Origin: Tomocerus qinae
Taxonomy: Eukaryota; Arthropoda; Collembola; Entomobryomorpha; Tomoceridae
Direction of reading: 5' to 3'
Length of the DNA: 64,000 nt
NCBI GenBank assembly: GCA_020055645.1
Contig: CM034549.1
Coordinates: 5,890,001-5,954,000 of the forward strand
The notes under the pieces were generated by a model. The model did no database searches, was not told where the DNA came from, and saw only the letters and a list, made by a program, of their open reading frames with translations. This document shows, one piece after another, positions 34,201 through 47,637 of this stretch. The stretch's first letter is position 1, and every line of letters starts with the position of its first letter. The position numbers and the translations under genes are program-made.

Positions 34201-37005
34201 AACTAAGCTAGGCACTTCCATGTACATTGTATGGCACCTCTACATCCCCAGCTAGAGCTAGAGCTACTTGCTACATTCACGGTTTTTATGGTGATTGAGC
34301 GGGTCTAACCAATGGTGCAAAATCTTAACTCTTATCTGAACTTCTGATATGCATTGCATATCAACAACAACAGCTAATAATACCTTTGCTTGCTGCATTT
34401 TGCATTCTTGGTATTCCTGGGCAATGTTTGATGAACAGCCGGCTGGTTGGTTAAAATGACTGGCAAAAATGGCGGGCCGGCTGGTTGAAATTCTTTGTTA
34501 GCCAGTGGCTAAAATGGTCAAAATGGCTGAAATGACCTAAAACAGTCAAACAAGGCTATGTGAACTGAGAAAATCATCCTTGATGTGGCGGAAAATTTAA
34601 AAATCCATGATTTTTGGCCATTTTGGCCACTAGCCATTTACTTTAGCCGTATGGCTGGTCAAAATAATTTTTTGTAGGCTAAAATGGAACACTGTTCATG
34701 TGTTCGCAATCCAGTGCTCAGTGACCAGCCGGCTGGTCGGATAAATTGGCTGACCGGTTGGTTGAAATTCTTTTTGAAAAATTTTAGATTCATTCAATTT
34801 TTGTTAGTTTTCGAATAAAAGTAAACTTTCGGACAGAATCTATAACCACTGTACAGTAAACCGGATCAGTTTTAAAAAATACACATTCAGCTCAGATTTA
34901 GTCCATGAATCTCCATATTATAATCGTAGACTTGATAAAGCAATAAATTTATCTGTTTATATATTTATGTGGGTGTACCAGTGTTCCATTTTAGCCGGCT
35001 AAAAGTGGTTTTGACCAGCCAGCCGGCTAAAATGGCTGAAATGGCTAGTTGCCACAATGGCCAAAAATCATGGTTTTGTAAATTTCTTCTAGTAAATGAT
35101 GATTTTCTTTGTTCACATAGCCCCATTTGACTATTTTTGGCCATTTCAGCCATTATAGTCACTGGCTAACCAGGAATTTCAACCAGCCGGCTGGCTATTT
35201 TATCCAGCCATTTTAGCCGGCTGGTCACCGAACACTGGTCTGTACGTGTGGTAGGGTGTTCCCAATCGCAAAATGCGCAAGCGCGTATGCATATTACATA
35301 AAACATTGAATTACACTCTGGGTTAATATATTAATAATATATTTCGAAATTAAACCAAAAATGTATTGTAGGGTTAATAATACATGTCCAAGGAGTTGTA
35401 GGGTTAACAATACATGTCCAAGGAGTTGTAGGGTTAACAATACATGTCCAAGGAGTTGTAGGGTTAACAATACATGTCCAAGGAGTTGTAGGGTTAACAA
35501 TACATGTCCAAGGAGTTGTAGGGTTAACAATACATGTCCAAGGATGTCTGTGAGTTAAGTATAATTTGCTCAGGTGAGCGAGGAGATCGGAGACACGATT
35601 GGCGTCAACACGGCGACCATGAATGTCAGTGACCTGAAAAGAGTGATCTTGGAGGGCGGAAGTGTGAAACGACACTCGATGGACAACATGGAGATCATCA
35701 ACACCCCCAAAACAGAAACGACGGCCAAGAGCAAACGCTCCTACTCTGTCGGCACCGTCCTTCTCGAGGTAATGAATCATGTCAACTAAATATCAATATT
35801 CATTTAATTGTCATTGAAATGTTAAATTAGGAGTGCAAAGAGGAGGAAGAAGACTTTTTCGACATGATCAGCAAGTGTCAGGCCGAGAGGATGGACGACC
35901 AGCGCTGTCAACTCCGTAAGTACTTACAAGTCTGCACTAATCATAATTAAATGAATTAAAACTCTTTACCTTGTACCCCAACCAAAAGTATAATAACCTT
36001 GTGTTACTGTTATATAAACCAAATACTTGGGACGACTTAATTAAAATGGGAACAATTAATTAAAAGTTTAACTGATTTCAGCGCAAGGAAACAGTTCGGG
36101 TGGAAGCAGCCGAAGTTCGGACTCGAAAACAAATAAAAAGATCAGCAGAGCACATTCCGTTCCCGTCAAAGAAAACAAAGGCAGTTAAAATTAATTATTT
36201 TTTTTATAATTGACTGACGTCTAAACCAATTGAATGTTTTTTGTAGCAGCCCCAAGTGGTGGAGCCTCCGATGACTTGTTGGACATGATTTGGGGGTTGC
36301 AGTCCAGAAGACTAGACGACCAACGCGCAGCGTAAGAATCGCTTTCCACTTTTTGGGTTCATTTCAAAAGATTCAACTTTACCCTAACAACCCGAATTCT
36401 GGTTTTTAAATGGTTTGTATCTCGGTCAAAGGTGACTTGAAATGTCTGAATGTTAAGAATGTCAAATGGTCAACGTAGAGCGTTGAAATGTCTGAATGTT
36501 AAGAATGTCAAATGGTCAACGTAGAGCGTTGAAATGTCTGAATGTGATTGGCCAATAATTCAGAATCGGGTTCTGTAATTCGTAGTCAGTGAGTAAGTAT
36601 GAAAATCCGTTGTATGTAGGGTTAACTTTGTTGTTGGCAGGTTGCCAGAGCCGTCGACACCCGACGACCAATTCTTCGACATGCTGATTCGCTGTCAGAG
36701 TTCAAGGCTGGAAGACCAACGGAGTCATTTGCCGACGACGCAGCAGCGAGGGCTCACAGGTACCACCAACCAAATCATTATTTACAACAGCAATTCTGTG
36801 TTGGCAATGACTTATTGTGACTTTGAATGCAGTTCCTGACGAAGATTTTTTTTCATTAATTGCAAGATTGCAAGAAGGACGGATGGACGATCAGGTTAAT
36901 ATATAATTAATTAATTTAATTGTCATGCATGTCATTAAATATTATGTCAATTGTAATTTGCAGCGGGCGGATATCAAAGATAACAACCGAAATAAAGTCA
37001 ATTAG
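31272..37005 (+). CDS. GPSM2: GPSM2/LGN/Pins, TPR-GoLoco spindle-orientation protein
   Basis: Links cortical Galpha-i.GDP (through GoLoco motifs) to NuMA/Mud and Inscuteable (through TPRs) to orient mitotic spindles. Sixteen exons: start codon at the end of exon 1 (31272-31274), then 31345-31452, 31510-31631, 31720-31943, 32010-32167, 32235-32371, 32430-32562, 32630-32664, 32722-32806, 35574-35768, 35831-35915, 36082-36183, 36247-36331, 36641-36759, 36833-36894, 36964-37005; 1695 nt, 564 aa. The TPR array (about 10-335) includes CLELALEGERLCKSGDC, GEAKASGNLGNTLKVMG, ACYSLGNTYTLLRNYEKAIE. The linker keeps RHSMDNMEIINTP, as in LGN (RRHSMENMEL). Four GoLoco motifs end in the MDDQR-type signature: AERMDDQRCQLP, SRRLDDQRAALP, SSRLEDQRSHLP, EGRMDDQRAD. 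Start inferred because the preceding exon ends ATG|GTATAA. The ninth intron (2.8 kb) holds several MITEs. Confidence 0.93.
33187..33515. mobile_element. Palindromic MITE in GPSM2 intron
   Basis: About 330 bp; inverted arms of about 125 bp share GGATCTGAGACCACAGGTCC, GTACAATAATTTTTAAAAAA and CTATGGTAGTTATTTTGAAA. Exact termini and target duplication not resolved. Confidence 0.75.
33828..33990. mobile_element. Short palindromic MITE in GPSM2 intron
   Basis: Arms share TTTTATCCTTGAAG / CTTCAAGGATAAA at the ends and AGCCCCGAGACGCGGGAATA near the loop, in inverse. No coding content. Confidence 0.7.
34431..35240. mobile_element. Two copies of a CCGGCTGG-rich MITE family
   Basis: One copy at about 34431-34702 and a second at about 34980-35238, in opposite orientation. 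The second has ends CAGTGTTCCATTTTAGCCGG and its near-inverse ending GAACACTG; flanking 8-mers GGGTGTAC and GTCTGTAC agree at 6 of 8. Both carry repeated GCCGGCTGGTT and AAAATGGCTGAAATGG. The CAGTGTT start and 8-bp spacing suggest hAT. Confidence 0.7.
35364..35546. repeat. 30-bp minisatellite next to GPSM2 exon 10
   Basis: Six near-perfect 30-bp units with the core AGGGTTAACAATACATGTCC, ending 27 bp before the exon at 35574. Because 30 is a multiple of three it stays open on both strands and produces artefactual frames. Confidence 0.95.
36437..36548. repeat. 46-bp tandem repeat in GPSM2 intron
   Basis: About 2.4 units with cores GAAATGTCTGAATGTTAAG and GGTCAACGTAGAGCGTT. Confidence 0.85.
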
Positions 37006-37057
37006 TCTTGTTTTTAAATGTCTAGTGAATTATTTGCATAATTAATAATATCATGAC

Positions 37058-37150
37058 TTAGTAATAGTTATTGATGACGTAGTAATAGTTATTGATGACG
37101 TAGTAATAGTTATTGATGACGTAGTAATAGTTATTGATGACGTAGTTGAT
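37058..37150. repeat. 21-bp tandem repeat after GPSM2
   Basis: Four to five units with the core GTAATAGTTATTGATGACG, 50 bp beyond the GPSM2 stop. Confidence 0.85.
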
Positions 37151-37634
37151 TGATGACGTAGTAATAAGTAGATACATGAATAAGTAGATATTTATGCATG
37201 CAGAACGTACGTATTTATTGAATATGATTATTGCTCCATGATTGATGAGACAAGAAGAAGGACCTAATTAATTAAGGCAAAAAGGTCAAAAGGTCACCGA
37301 ATACTATGTTTATCACTATATATCAAATATCTGAGCAATTATTGTAGTGGGGTTGACTGTAGAGTAGTTATAATAAGTACAAGTTAATAAGTAATTACGT
37401 CCTCCTCCGCTCCGTCTCCACCGCCGTCTCTGACGTCATCGTTCGAAAGGGCAAAAACATGAGTAGTTGGTCAATAAGACAACTTTGTTCGAAAGGCTAT
37501 CATTATTATTACAGGTTTCAGTTCTTAAATGTCTTAGGAATGTGGAACTCCCCACCCACTCCCACCCACTCCCCACCCACACACACCCGCCCCCCCAGCA
37601 AACTAACTCTCCTTTTTGGCTTTATGGAAGAAAC

Positions 37635-37640
37635 TTTATT
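37635..37640 (-). terminator. Polyadenylation signal of the Kv2 gene
   Basis: AATAAA on the minus strand, 22 nt after the stop codon at 37663-37665. Confidence 0.6.
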
Positions 37641-37662
37641 ATTACTTAAATCTTCGTTGTGT

Positions 37663-40600
37663 TCAATTGATGTGGTTCTTTTCCTCACCATTCCCGTTCC
37701 CATTCCCTCCTCCTCCACCTCCTCCACCACCTCCTCCTCCACCGTTGCCACCACCACCACCCGCACCACCCGGTCCCGTCGCAGGAATCAACGCTACACA
37801 CACACACACACACCATATTAATGTAAGTTATATTAATATCAAGTTATTGTTGTACATAAAGTGTAAGTATTACCCGTGTCGACGACAATGTCAATCATGT
37901 CCCGGGTAGAGTCGACGAGTCTGAAGATGGAACTCTCCCGCTTGGCCTTCTCGACTTCGTCTCTGCGCTTGAGTGTCTTTTCGCGTTGCATCTGTGTCTT
38001 GTAGAACTCGGCAAAGTTGTTTCCGATGATGGGGATGGGTAGGGCGATGACGAGTACTCCGGAGATGCAGCAGAAACAGCCGATGAGTTTCCCGATTGTC
38101 GTTATCGGGTACATGTCTCCATACCCGACAGTCGTCATCGTAATCACTGCCCACCAGAACGTCGTCGGAATCGAGTGGAAACTCGGGTTGTCTTCCTTCT
38201 CCGCGAAAAACGCCAACGACGAAAAGATCAGGATGCCCTAAAGCAAACATTTCATTACAGCCACAGCGACAACAACCACAACAGCCACTCGACTCGACTT
38301 GGGAAGACTGACCATTGAGAGGAAGAGGACGAGGAGGACGAGTTCGTTGAAGGAGTTGGTGAGCGTGAAGCCGAGGGACTGGAGGCCGCGCGAGTGGCGC
38401 GCCAACTTGAACACGCGCAAGATCCTCATGAGTCGGAAAACCTGGACGATTCTGCGGAAGCCTTCGTACTGGTCCGCCTCGCCCGCCGCTGGCGCCCTCG
38501 TCAAGAACAGCGAAATGTAGTACGGCCTAAACATTTAATCAACATTTAATTAGCATTTAATTAGCATTTAATTTAATCAACATTTAATTAGCATTTAATT
38601 AGCATTTAATTTAATCAACATTTAATTAGGATTTACAGGATGGCGAGGAGGTCAATAAAGTTCATTCCGCCCTGAAGAAACTTCCTCTTGTTGGGTGAGC
38701 AGAGGAGACGGAGGATGTACTCGAGAGTGAACCAGCCGACACAGAGCTCCTCGACGACGGCCAAGTACTGGTTGTCGACGATGATAAAGTCTTCGTCGAG
38801 AGTGCCGTTGGCGTTCTGCACTCCCCTCGCCAAGTTTTCGTCGCAGATGGACTCGTTTTGGTTGACGCACTCGTACTGACGCATCTCGGGCATCGTGTTC
38901 AGCGTCAGGGCCACCGTCGACAGCACGATGAAAGAGATCGAGATCAAAGCCACCACCTACGCCCAAACAACAACTTATACCAATCTCCTCCTCCTCCTCC
39001 TCCTCCTCCACAACAGCCAAGCAAAAGCTTCACTCTTGATAACGTCTTGCTTGATTCTTTTGACTATTGTCAACACACATGCGCGCACTCAAATTATAAA
39101 TACTCGTAGGAACTTCTTTTCAATCCGCCGTTTTCAATTCAAGTCTATAAAATGTACAGGGTTGCGTAAAAGTAAAACCATGTTTATAAAATAAAACAAA
39201 GTGTTGGCATTACCATGGTTTTATACTTGAACGCATCCCTGTAAATAGTGACGTATGTAGAGATGCTTTAAAGTTAAGGGTAGGTTAACACTTTTGGACG
39301 ACCTGCCAATGGAATTGGCGACTTGTAATAATTTAAAAGTAATCAAGTGTTAGTAGTTGGGATAGGACGAGACACAATGAAAGACATGCGCACGAAGAAG
39401 AAGGTGTTAACAGAGAGAAGCGAGGCTGGCACGCACGACACAGACGGACAGAGACAGACAGTGACATAGTGACAAGTGACTTACTCTGTCTATTGTCCAA
39501 GTGCCGTCTCCTCAAGACATTTCCTTGTCATTGTCACTCTCACCTACGCAATCAAAATACAAATGCAAAGTTCCGAGTTGGATGGAGGGGAGTCAGTCCT
39601 CCCACCCACCCTCGAGGGGGAGGGATAGACAATGCGGCTACGTACCCGAGCTGGACAGGAGCTCGTCGGTTTCTCCAGCACGTCCCAGCCGAACTTCATG
39701 TACTTGGCGCACGGACCCTCACCAAAGTCCTCCTCGTCCATCTCCGCCATGCTCTCGGCCTCCTTCCGCATCTCGTCAAACACGTGCTCTTGACGTTGCG
39801 TGAATTTGTGCAGGCAGCAAGTCTCGATAAAGATCTCGTCAATCCCCCAGTACTACAACAACAACAACATTTATTTATTTTAAATGTTCCCATGGCTACA
39901 AGGTCACCACATGCTCCCACACATTACATTTGTTACATTACATGTGGTCACCTTGTGCCCTGCCGTAGCCATGGGAACATTTAAATTACAATTATTATTA
40001 CTTCTAGGTCTTCGGAGAAGGCGAGTACGCAGACCTCCTCGACCAAGTGGAGTTTTCCGGTGCGGTAAAAGTTGAGAACGGAGGAGAAGGAGAGCGGGTG
40101 TCTGTCAAAGAAGTACTCATTCTCGGTGAGGTCGTAGTCGTCGCAGAGTTCCAGGAGCAGTTCGTGCGTGTTGGCCGTGTAGAGTTGTCCCAGCCGGGTG
40201 TTGGGATGTCGGTCGAGTGTCTTCCAGAGAACTTCGTGGCGAATCCCGCCCACGTTCAAAATCACCCGTGGCGAGTTTGTCTTTGTCTTAATGATCTCCA
40301 GAGGCTCCGGCGGGTGCGGCTCCCGCTCCTCCTCCTCCTCCTCCTCCAAGTAATTCTCTTGCTCAAAGTCTTCAAAATCCTCATCGAAAATCGCCCGCGG
40401 AGGATTTTTTTTTATTATTGGCTATCAAATCCAGTTGAAATTTAAATCTACACGAATTGCTAATTTAATTATGATTAGTACCTTTGGGGAATCCGTCGAC
40501 TGCGCCGGCTGCAACCAACAAATTGCATTTAATTAATAATTAATTAATAATAATAGTTATTAATTTATTATATTAATTTATTTCGTATATGTTGATGGAT

Positions 40601-40693
40601 GTTGGGGGCGGGGTGGTTTTACATTACTTTCCTCCGCCTGTTGTGGACGTAGCAAGAGAGTCCAACAAATATTCTATCCAGCCCGGAAGTCAT
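37663..40693 (-). CDS. Kv2/Shab-type voltage-gated potassium channel
   Basis: Delayed-rectifier K+ channel subunit of the plasma membrane. Exons (minus): 40628-40693, 40482-40508, 40002-40421, 39646-39852, 38637-38956, 38313-38526, 37874-38237, 37663-37793; 1749 nt, 582 aa. The T1 domain (about 80-190) has [20 protein letters not shown], the H-x5-C and ETCC zinc ligands, and [12 protein letters not shown]1 is [20 protein letters not shown]; the S1-S2 loop has two N-glycosylation sequons (NES, NGT). S4 is [20 protein letters not shown] with regular Arg/Lys spacing. The filter is TTVGYGD, and S6 is [19 protein letters not shown]. The post-S6 text [17 protein letters not shown] and DMIDIVVDT is Kv2-like. 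The tail is short and Gly-rich and lacks the long proximal-restriction region of vertebrate Kv2. The first two exons were chosen because their phase fits; another start is possible (40896-41115). Confidence 0.9.
38530..38634. repeat. Short tandem repeat in Kv2 intron
   Basis: About three units of roughly 36-40 bp made of CATTTAATTAG and ATTTAATTTAATCAA, filling most of the intron between the S3 and S4 exons. Confidence 0.8.
39157..39241. mobile_element. Tiny TA-flanked MITE, 85 bp
   Basis: Inverted ends CAGGGTTGCGTAAAAGTA and TACTTGAACGCATCCCTG, flanked by TA on both sides (39155-39156, 39242-39243). Consistent with a Tc1/mariner-type non-autonomous element in a Kv2 intron. Its CAGGGTTGCG end resembles that of the element at 49043, but that one has an 8-bp duplication. 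Confidence 0.65.
39882..39982. repeat. Palindrome in Kv2 intron
   Basis: About 100 bp; inverted arms AAATGTTCCCATGGCTAC and GTAGCCATGGGAACATTT, with GGTCACCACATG / CATGTGGTCACC inside. Probably a small MITE. It leaves less than 20 bp to the exon at 40002. Confidence 0.7.
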
Positions 40694-40895
40694 GATTGAA
40701 ATAATAATAATTGGGAGGAGAGAGAGACAGCAAGTCAAGTGACAGACTAAGCACCGAATTTTCGGATGTTCAAAAATGCGTGCCAATCCTGCAATTCCCA
40801 ACTCGCCCCACCCACCAATCGATTGGTCCGCAGTGCAGCCGATTCTCTCCACCCCTCACCCCGCCCACAATAGTTAATACAATGATATAAAAGAC

Positions 40896-41115
40896 TTGCA
40901 TTGTCGAAGAACCAGTTGAGCCTCTGGTACTGGTTGATGTCGACCTCACTGGAGAAGTGGATGGCCCTACTGTATACATATATGATAATATAATTATTAT
41001 AATATAGTTATAATATAATTAAGATTAAGTTAAGGTACCTTTTGGATTGAGGATGAGCGGACGGCATGTCAGCTAGTGGTGCTGGTTCGACGCTGTTATT
41101 TCCTTTCGATAACAT
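40896..41115 (-). CDS. Possible alternative 5' coding exons of the Kv2 gene
   Basis: Two exon-like pieces on the minus strand, 41039-41115 (ATG then MLSKGNNSVEPAPLADMPS) and 40896-40966 (AIHFSSEVDINQYQRLNWFF), are joined by good splice sites in a consistent frame. A donor follows at the end of the second (GCAA|GTCTTT). The resulting phase does not fit the next Kv2 exons (40482-40508 and 40002-40421, both phase 0), so they belong either to an alternative transcript with another donor (for example at TTG|GTGGGT near 40815) or to a different small gene. Confidence 0.4.
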
Positions 41116-42000
41116 CCGAACAAATAGGCCGACTCTTGGTCTTGCAAACACTCTACGTGTCCATTCTCTTGAGCAGTCACCTTTTCAATAATAATAATAA
41201 TAAATAATGTAACCAATAGAGATGAATTAAATTGTTTTACCTTGTTAGGAGGGGAGGCAGTGATTTAGTTGTGTTGGAGTAGATCGGAGACATTGTTCGA
41301 TACTGCAGGATGAAGAGCCACTGCAGTACTGACAGACCGCAGTCCTACAATTCTCCGAGCGGCCATTTCCTCGTCTCGGCCTCTCTCCCCGAACGACCTG
41401 GAGCGGGAGGGCGGAGGGTCGGCGACTGCTGCAGATACCTCCAGACGACTTCTGGGGAAGGTGTGGGGTGGTTGGCGAGTGGTCAGTGGACGACAGTGGG
41501 CCAGAGGAGGGTCTATTTGTTTTATGTCGGTGGTGGCTGCCGTGTGGTTATGAGGAAATGGAAATGAGTGAAACGGGCGACTCTGCGCATATCTGCAGCG
41601 ATCGATCCGATCGATTTTTATTGTACAAACTTGGCTTATATTATTATGCTACACATTTACATGAACTACTAGTCACAACAAACACGATACCTATACATAC
41701 TATTACATAGACGACCTATACTATAATAATATAATAGCTATTCCTATATAATTATTTTAATTATCACTATGGTAAAGACGAAAAGATGAAAACAATTTAG
41801 ACAAGACATGTTAGTTAATTGGATGTGTTTTGAATCGTATACTTCGTTACGTTTGGAAGGTGAAAGTTTGCAGTTGCTTTTTTTTTACGTTTTCCAGACT
41901 TTTTCCTCCTCCCCGACCTCCTTCTTCTTCTTTGTTAGTACTTAATAATTATTATAGTGAGAAATCCCAGACTCAGTTTTGCCCCTATTCCCCATTGAGC
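41116..42000. other. Intergenic between PBX 3' end and Kv2 5' end
   Basis: No gene recognised. It should contain the Kv2 promoter. Locally GC-rich at 41330-41530 with open frames of low-complexity composition that resemble no family. Confidence 0.4.
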
Positions 42001-44090
<2,090 letters not shown>

Positions 44091-44758
44091 GGAAAGGTCA
44101 ACTGTCAACTCTTGGTCTGGGATTTCCACTTGTTTCTTACTTAACTATTTTAGGGCACTTTTCGGTGTAGTATACTTGTGTCTGTGACGAGAAATAAATG
44201 TACAAAATGGAGGCAACTCTCAATGGTTTGTTTATTTCTAAACTACACTCTGCACAAACATTATTCGTCTACCTCTACATACATACAACTACTCTGTTAC
44301 AACTACAACAACTCTCTTTCAGGAGGAGGATTCAAAATATATTATAATTTCAAAAGGTTCAATTGGGATTAGGATTGTTGGGTGGATTGTCGGTTAATGT
44401 CAACAAAGATTTAATTAATTGAATGTTAATGGAATGGAAATAGAAAGAAGGAATCAAGAGAGGAAAAGAGAATTGTTTGGCTGCTGAAATATGGCGCAGA
44501 GTGTAGACACTCTTTGCGCAGTCGCCACTTTTATCTTTTTTTTCGTAGTGGGTTTGTGATTTATTGGTTTTCTCAAATTCCTTTTCTTCTTCCCTACTCT
44601 GCCTGCCGTCTCAACCAACTCTCTCTCTCTCTCCATCTCCACCAAAAGAATGTGTTATGAAATAAATATAAATAACCCGGGTATTAATTTATTTGGTTGG
44701 GTTATGAAAATATTGGAATGTTTATTATTGAATGGGCACTTTGTACATTTTAGATGAA
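44091..44758. promoter_or_regulatory. PBX upstream / SLC35C2 downstream region
   Basis: 668 bp. It should hold the PBX promoter and leader, and the SLC35C2 3' UTR with AATAAA on the minus strand at 44721-44726. A hairpin ATGGCGCAGAGTGTAGACACTCTTTGCGCAGTCGC lies near 44491-44525 (shown as positions; key inverted core GAGTGT/ACACTC). Confidence 0.4.
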
Positions 44759-47215
44759 TCAAGAATCTTGAAGTAATGGCATGTCGTCTACAGAGTTATC
44801 ACAATTTGGTCGATTGTTGTTGTCTTCGCTTTTCAGGAATTTAAAAATCACGTGGAGGATGATACCCGTAAAACAGAGCATCAGACCGATGGAATTTATA
44901 AAAGTCAACTCGTCCCTAATACCAATTAATTTAAATTATTGAATTTATTAATTAATTTAGTTAATTAATTATTACTCACCCATTGAATACGAAGGCCAAC
45001 ATCAACGTGCACAGTTCCTATAAACAAATAGTACATAATTATTATAAACATAAATTTAAATGAATTAGGATTTACCTTGAAAATGCCGGCAATGGAAAAG
45101 GTGAGAGAGGAAGTGTAGCCTATGACAAGATATTCAGCTATTTCCATCAGAAATGCCTGAAATGAATGAATGAATTAATTAAATATTCCAGTCCAACGAA
45201 ATTCTAATTTCGGTTCTTACCACCAAGGCACCTGAAAATATTACAAGATAATCATTAGACTTGTGGTGGAGGTTGCTGCTGATAAAAGCCAAAGTAAAAG
45301 TAAACTGACCGATGAGAATGCCGTCCACAATTTGGGAGTCGAAAGTGATTGTCCAAACTTTTCTTCCTGCAATTGAATTTTAATTACATAATTTGTTAAT
45401 TATTAATTAATGGCTGTTACCTTCAATCAAAAGGGCGAAAGGGAGAACGGAGACGAGCATCCAGGGTTGAACGTGGTAAACCATGTCTATCGGGTTCTTG
45501 AGATTAAGCGTTGACTTTTGCACCACCAATTGACACAGCGTCCATCGAAGACCACTGCACACATTTAACAAAAACTAACTATTACAATCACTATGACAAT
45601 ATTTACAATATTTAACTGTTTACCTTAAAAAACTTGCAGCCAGGATGAGCAGAAAACCTAATAAAAGTTAAGGTTGCTCATCACGCCTGCATAGCAACCG
45701 CATGGGCCTATCTAAATGCGTGTTAAAAAATGCTTTACATCAAGCTTTATTCCTCCCGAAGATTACGGCCGATTTTTATGAGACTTACATTTTTGGAATC
45801 CTGGACTATCGAGGAACACAGGAGGGCGGATGGACTTTTGATTTTATTGCTTTAAATGGTGCAAAAAAATCAACATTGTATAAAAACTAAAACTGATTGA
45901 CGTTTTTTGGAATTCGATTTTTTTAAAAGCATTTAAAGCATCTTCGGGAGGAATAAAGCTTGATGTAAAGCATTTTTTAGCACGCATTTAGATAGGCCCA
46001 TGCGGTTGCTATGCAGGCGTGATAAGCAACCTTAATTAAATTAAATTAAAATAAATAAATGAGTGGATTGTTGAAAGAAGGAACCTTCGAGCTCGAACTG
46101 AGTAGACTTGTAGGTGAAGGCCATGAGACCAGAACTAATCATGCAAACAATGACCACCAGACTCCAATGCTATACAAATTAATGGTTAATTATTATTAAC
46201 TTAATGATTTAGAAAATGTCGTAAAAGTACCTTTTCCTCCAATTTGAAGAAAAGAGCAAAACCCAGAATAAAAATGATGGCCGTCGATTTGGACATTGTA
46301 TATCTGAAATGCCAAATTAAAATATTTAAAATACTAAACAATTAAATATTAATTACAATTTGAATAAACGTTACTGACAGTGAGACAGTGATGAAAACTT
46401 GTCCCCAGTTGGAAAACCTGAAAATAAGAAATCGGTTTAGACGGTGAAACAAGGCTGTATTGAGGGGGGGGCATTGGGGGCAAATGCCCCCCCCCCCGAA
46501 ATCCAAGAAAAGAGGAAATTTTTTCTCAAAAGACCAAAAAATTTCGCGCTTCGCGCGATTTTATGTGATTTTTAGGCTATTTTTGACTCATTTTAGCTAA
46601 AATAAGCCAAAATTTTTCGCGCTTCGCGCGATAATGCCTAATACATATAAGTGTATGACGTCTTTGCCCCCTCCGAAATCGACTTCTAAATACGGTACTG
46701 CGGTGAAAATTGAAATGAGATTGACTGAATGAAAGAGTACCCAATGTCCAATCCTCCAGATAGTCCGATGAGTGACAATTTCTTGACCCAGACATCGCAG
46801 TCGAGTCGCACTCTTTGCTTCTTAGTCCCCAATTCATACAGGAAACGGAGGAGGAATGAGAGGAGGAATTTGATGAGCAAATGACTCGTCACAATCGTCA
46901 ATGGCAAGTGAATTTCCTAATCATTTATTTAATTATTCAAGTGACAATATCAATGAAAAGTTGAATTTACCTTGAGGAATTTATTTTGATAAAATGTGAG
47001 TCCAATGGAAAGAGCGTAGTAAACCTAAAAACATTAAATTAACTATTACTATTAAATGGAAATTGCATAATTTATGATGAATGGCGATCAGTGAGGCGAG
47101 GAAGAAATAAATTTACATTTAAAGACCAATGAGGGATGAAACAAGTACTTACGAGTATGAGGAGGCTGTTACGAAAGACCGTCCACCAAAGGGGACTGAT
47201 ACGATAACGGACCAT
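44759..47215 (-). CDS. SLC35C2: SLC35C2-like nucleotide-sugar transporter family protein
   Basis: Golgi multi-pass protein of the drug/metabolite transporter fold; vertebrate SLC35C2 is implicated in GDP-fucose supply for Notch fucosylation. Thirteen exons (47153-47215, 46971-47024, 46741-46916, 46379-46417, 46231-46303, 46085-46169, 45624-45657, 45421-45554, 45310-45366, 45221-45231, 45076-45156, 44980-45017, 44759-44915) sum to 1002 nt, 333 aa. Family text: VYYALSIGLTFYQNKFLK, FITVSLYTMSKSTAIIFIL, FKLEEKHWSLVVIV, GLMAFTYKSTQFELEGF, GLRWTLCQLVVQKS, NPIDMVYHVQP, GYTSSLTFSIAGIFKELCTL. About ten hydrophobic segments. Exon 10 is only 11 nt. Two introns hold transposons (45672-46031, 46449-46699). 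Confidence 0.93.
45221..45231 (-). other. 11-nt microexon of SLC35C2
   Basis: On the minus strand it is flanked by TTTTCAG and GTAAGA and supplies two nt of a Gly codon plus Ala-Leu-Val. It is needed to keep frame between GILIG and AFLMEIAE, where vertebrate SLC35C2 has a continuous GGILAFGLGFSE-type helix. Confidence 0.8.
45672..46031. mobile_element. TTAA-flanked palindromic MITE, copy 2
   Basis: 360 bp, same family as 14047-14476: ends GGTTGCTCATCACGCC and inverse, flanked by TTAA (45668-45671, 46032-46035). The right arm lacks an internal piece present in copy 1, so the palindrome is asymmetric. Inserted in SLC35C2 intron 6. Confidence 0.88.
46449..46699. mobile_element. hAT-like MITE, copy 2
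   Basis: 251 bp, near-identical to 2151-2399, same orientation. Flanking 8-mers ACGGTGAA and GCGGTGAA match at 7 of 8. Lies in SLC35C2 intron 3 and ends 41 bp from exon 3. Confidence 0.8.
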
Positions 47216-47637
47216 CTGTCATTCATTCGGAGTCTCCAGTAGCAGAATCAGCTGCCAGACTTTACTCCGAATCGCACATTTTTATTATTGACTCTTTCCA
47301 TCTCCCGCCTCTAAGACTCACCATTTAGTCTTTTCACAAACTTGGCACGGACAGAGAACGTTCTTCACTGGACACCGCCACATTTAAGTTGTATGCACTG
47401 GTATTTCAAAAGTTATAAAAACATGGATGCTTTTTAAACTTTAATCGACTTGCTTAAGGTTGGCTTGTCTGTTAGCAATTAAATGTTTTGGGGTGTTTAC
47501 GGGAATTTAAAATTATCCCAAATTCCGTTAGCCTAATTAGGACTAGACGATCTCACCCGCATGCACTTTATAATTAATGTTTTCAATAATGTACCCCAAC
47601 GCATACCTTTAAATTTTAGCTTGTTTTATCATTTTAG
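47216..47637. promoter_or_regulatory. SLC35C2 upstream region
   Basis: 422 bp with no coding signal; expected to hold the promoter. No clear core motif. Confidence 0.3.

Noticed and set aside
35331..35780. 149-codon minus frame with NPTTPWTCI repeats
   Set aside because: Combines a 30-bp minisatellite with the antisense of GPSM2 exon 10.
39469..39984. 171-codon plus-strand frame
   Set aside because: Antisense of a Kv2 exon plus flanking intron; the minus frame has clear channel homology.
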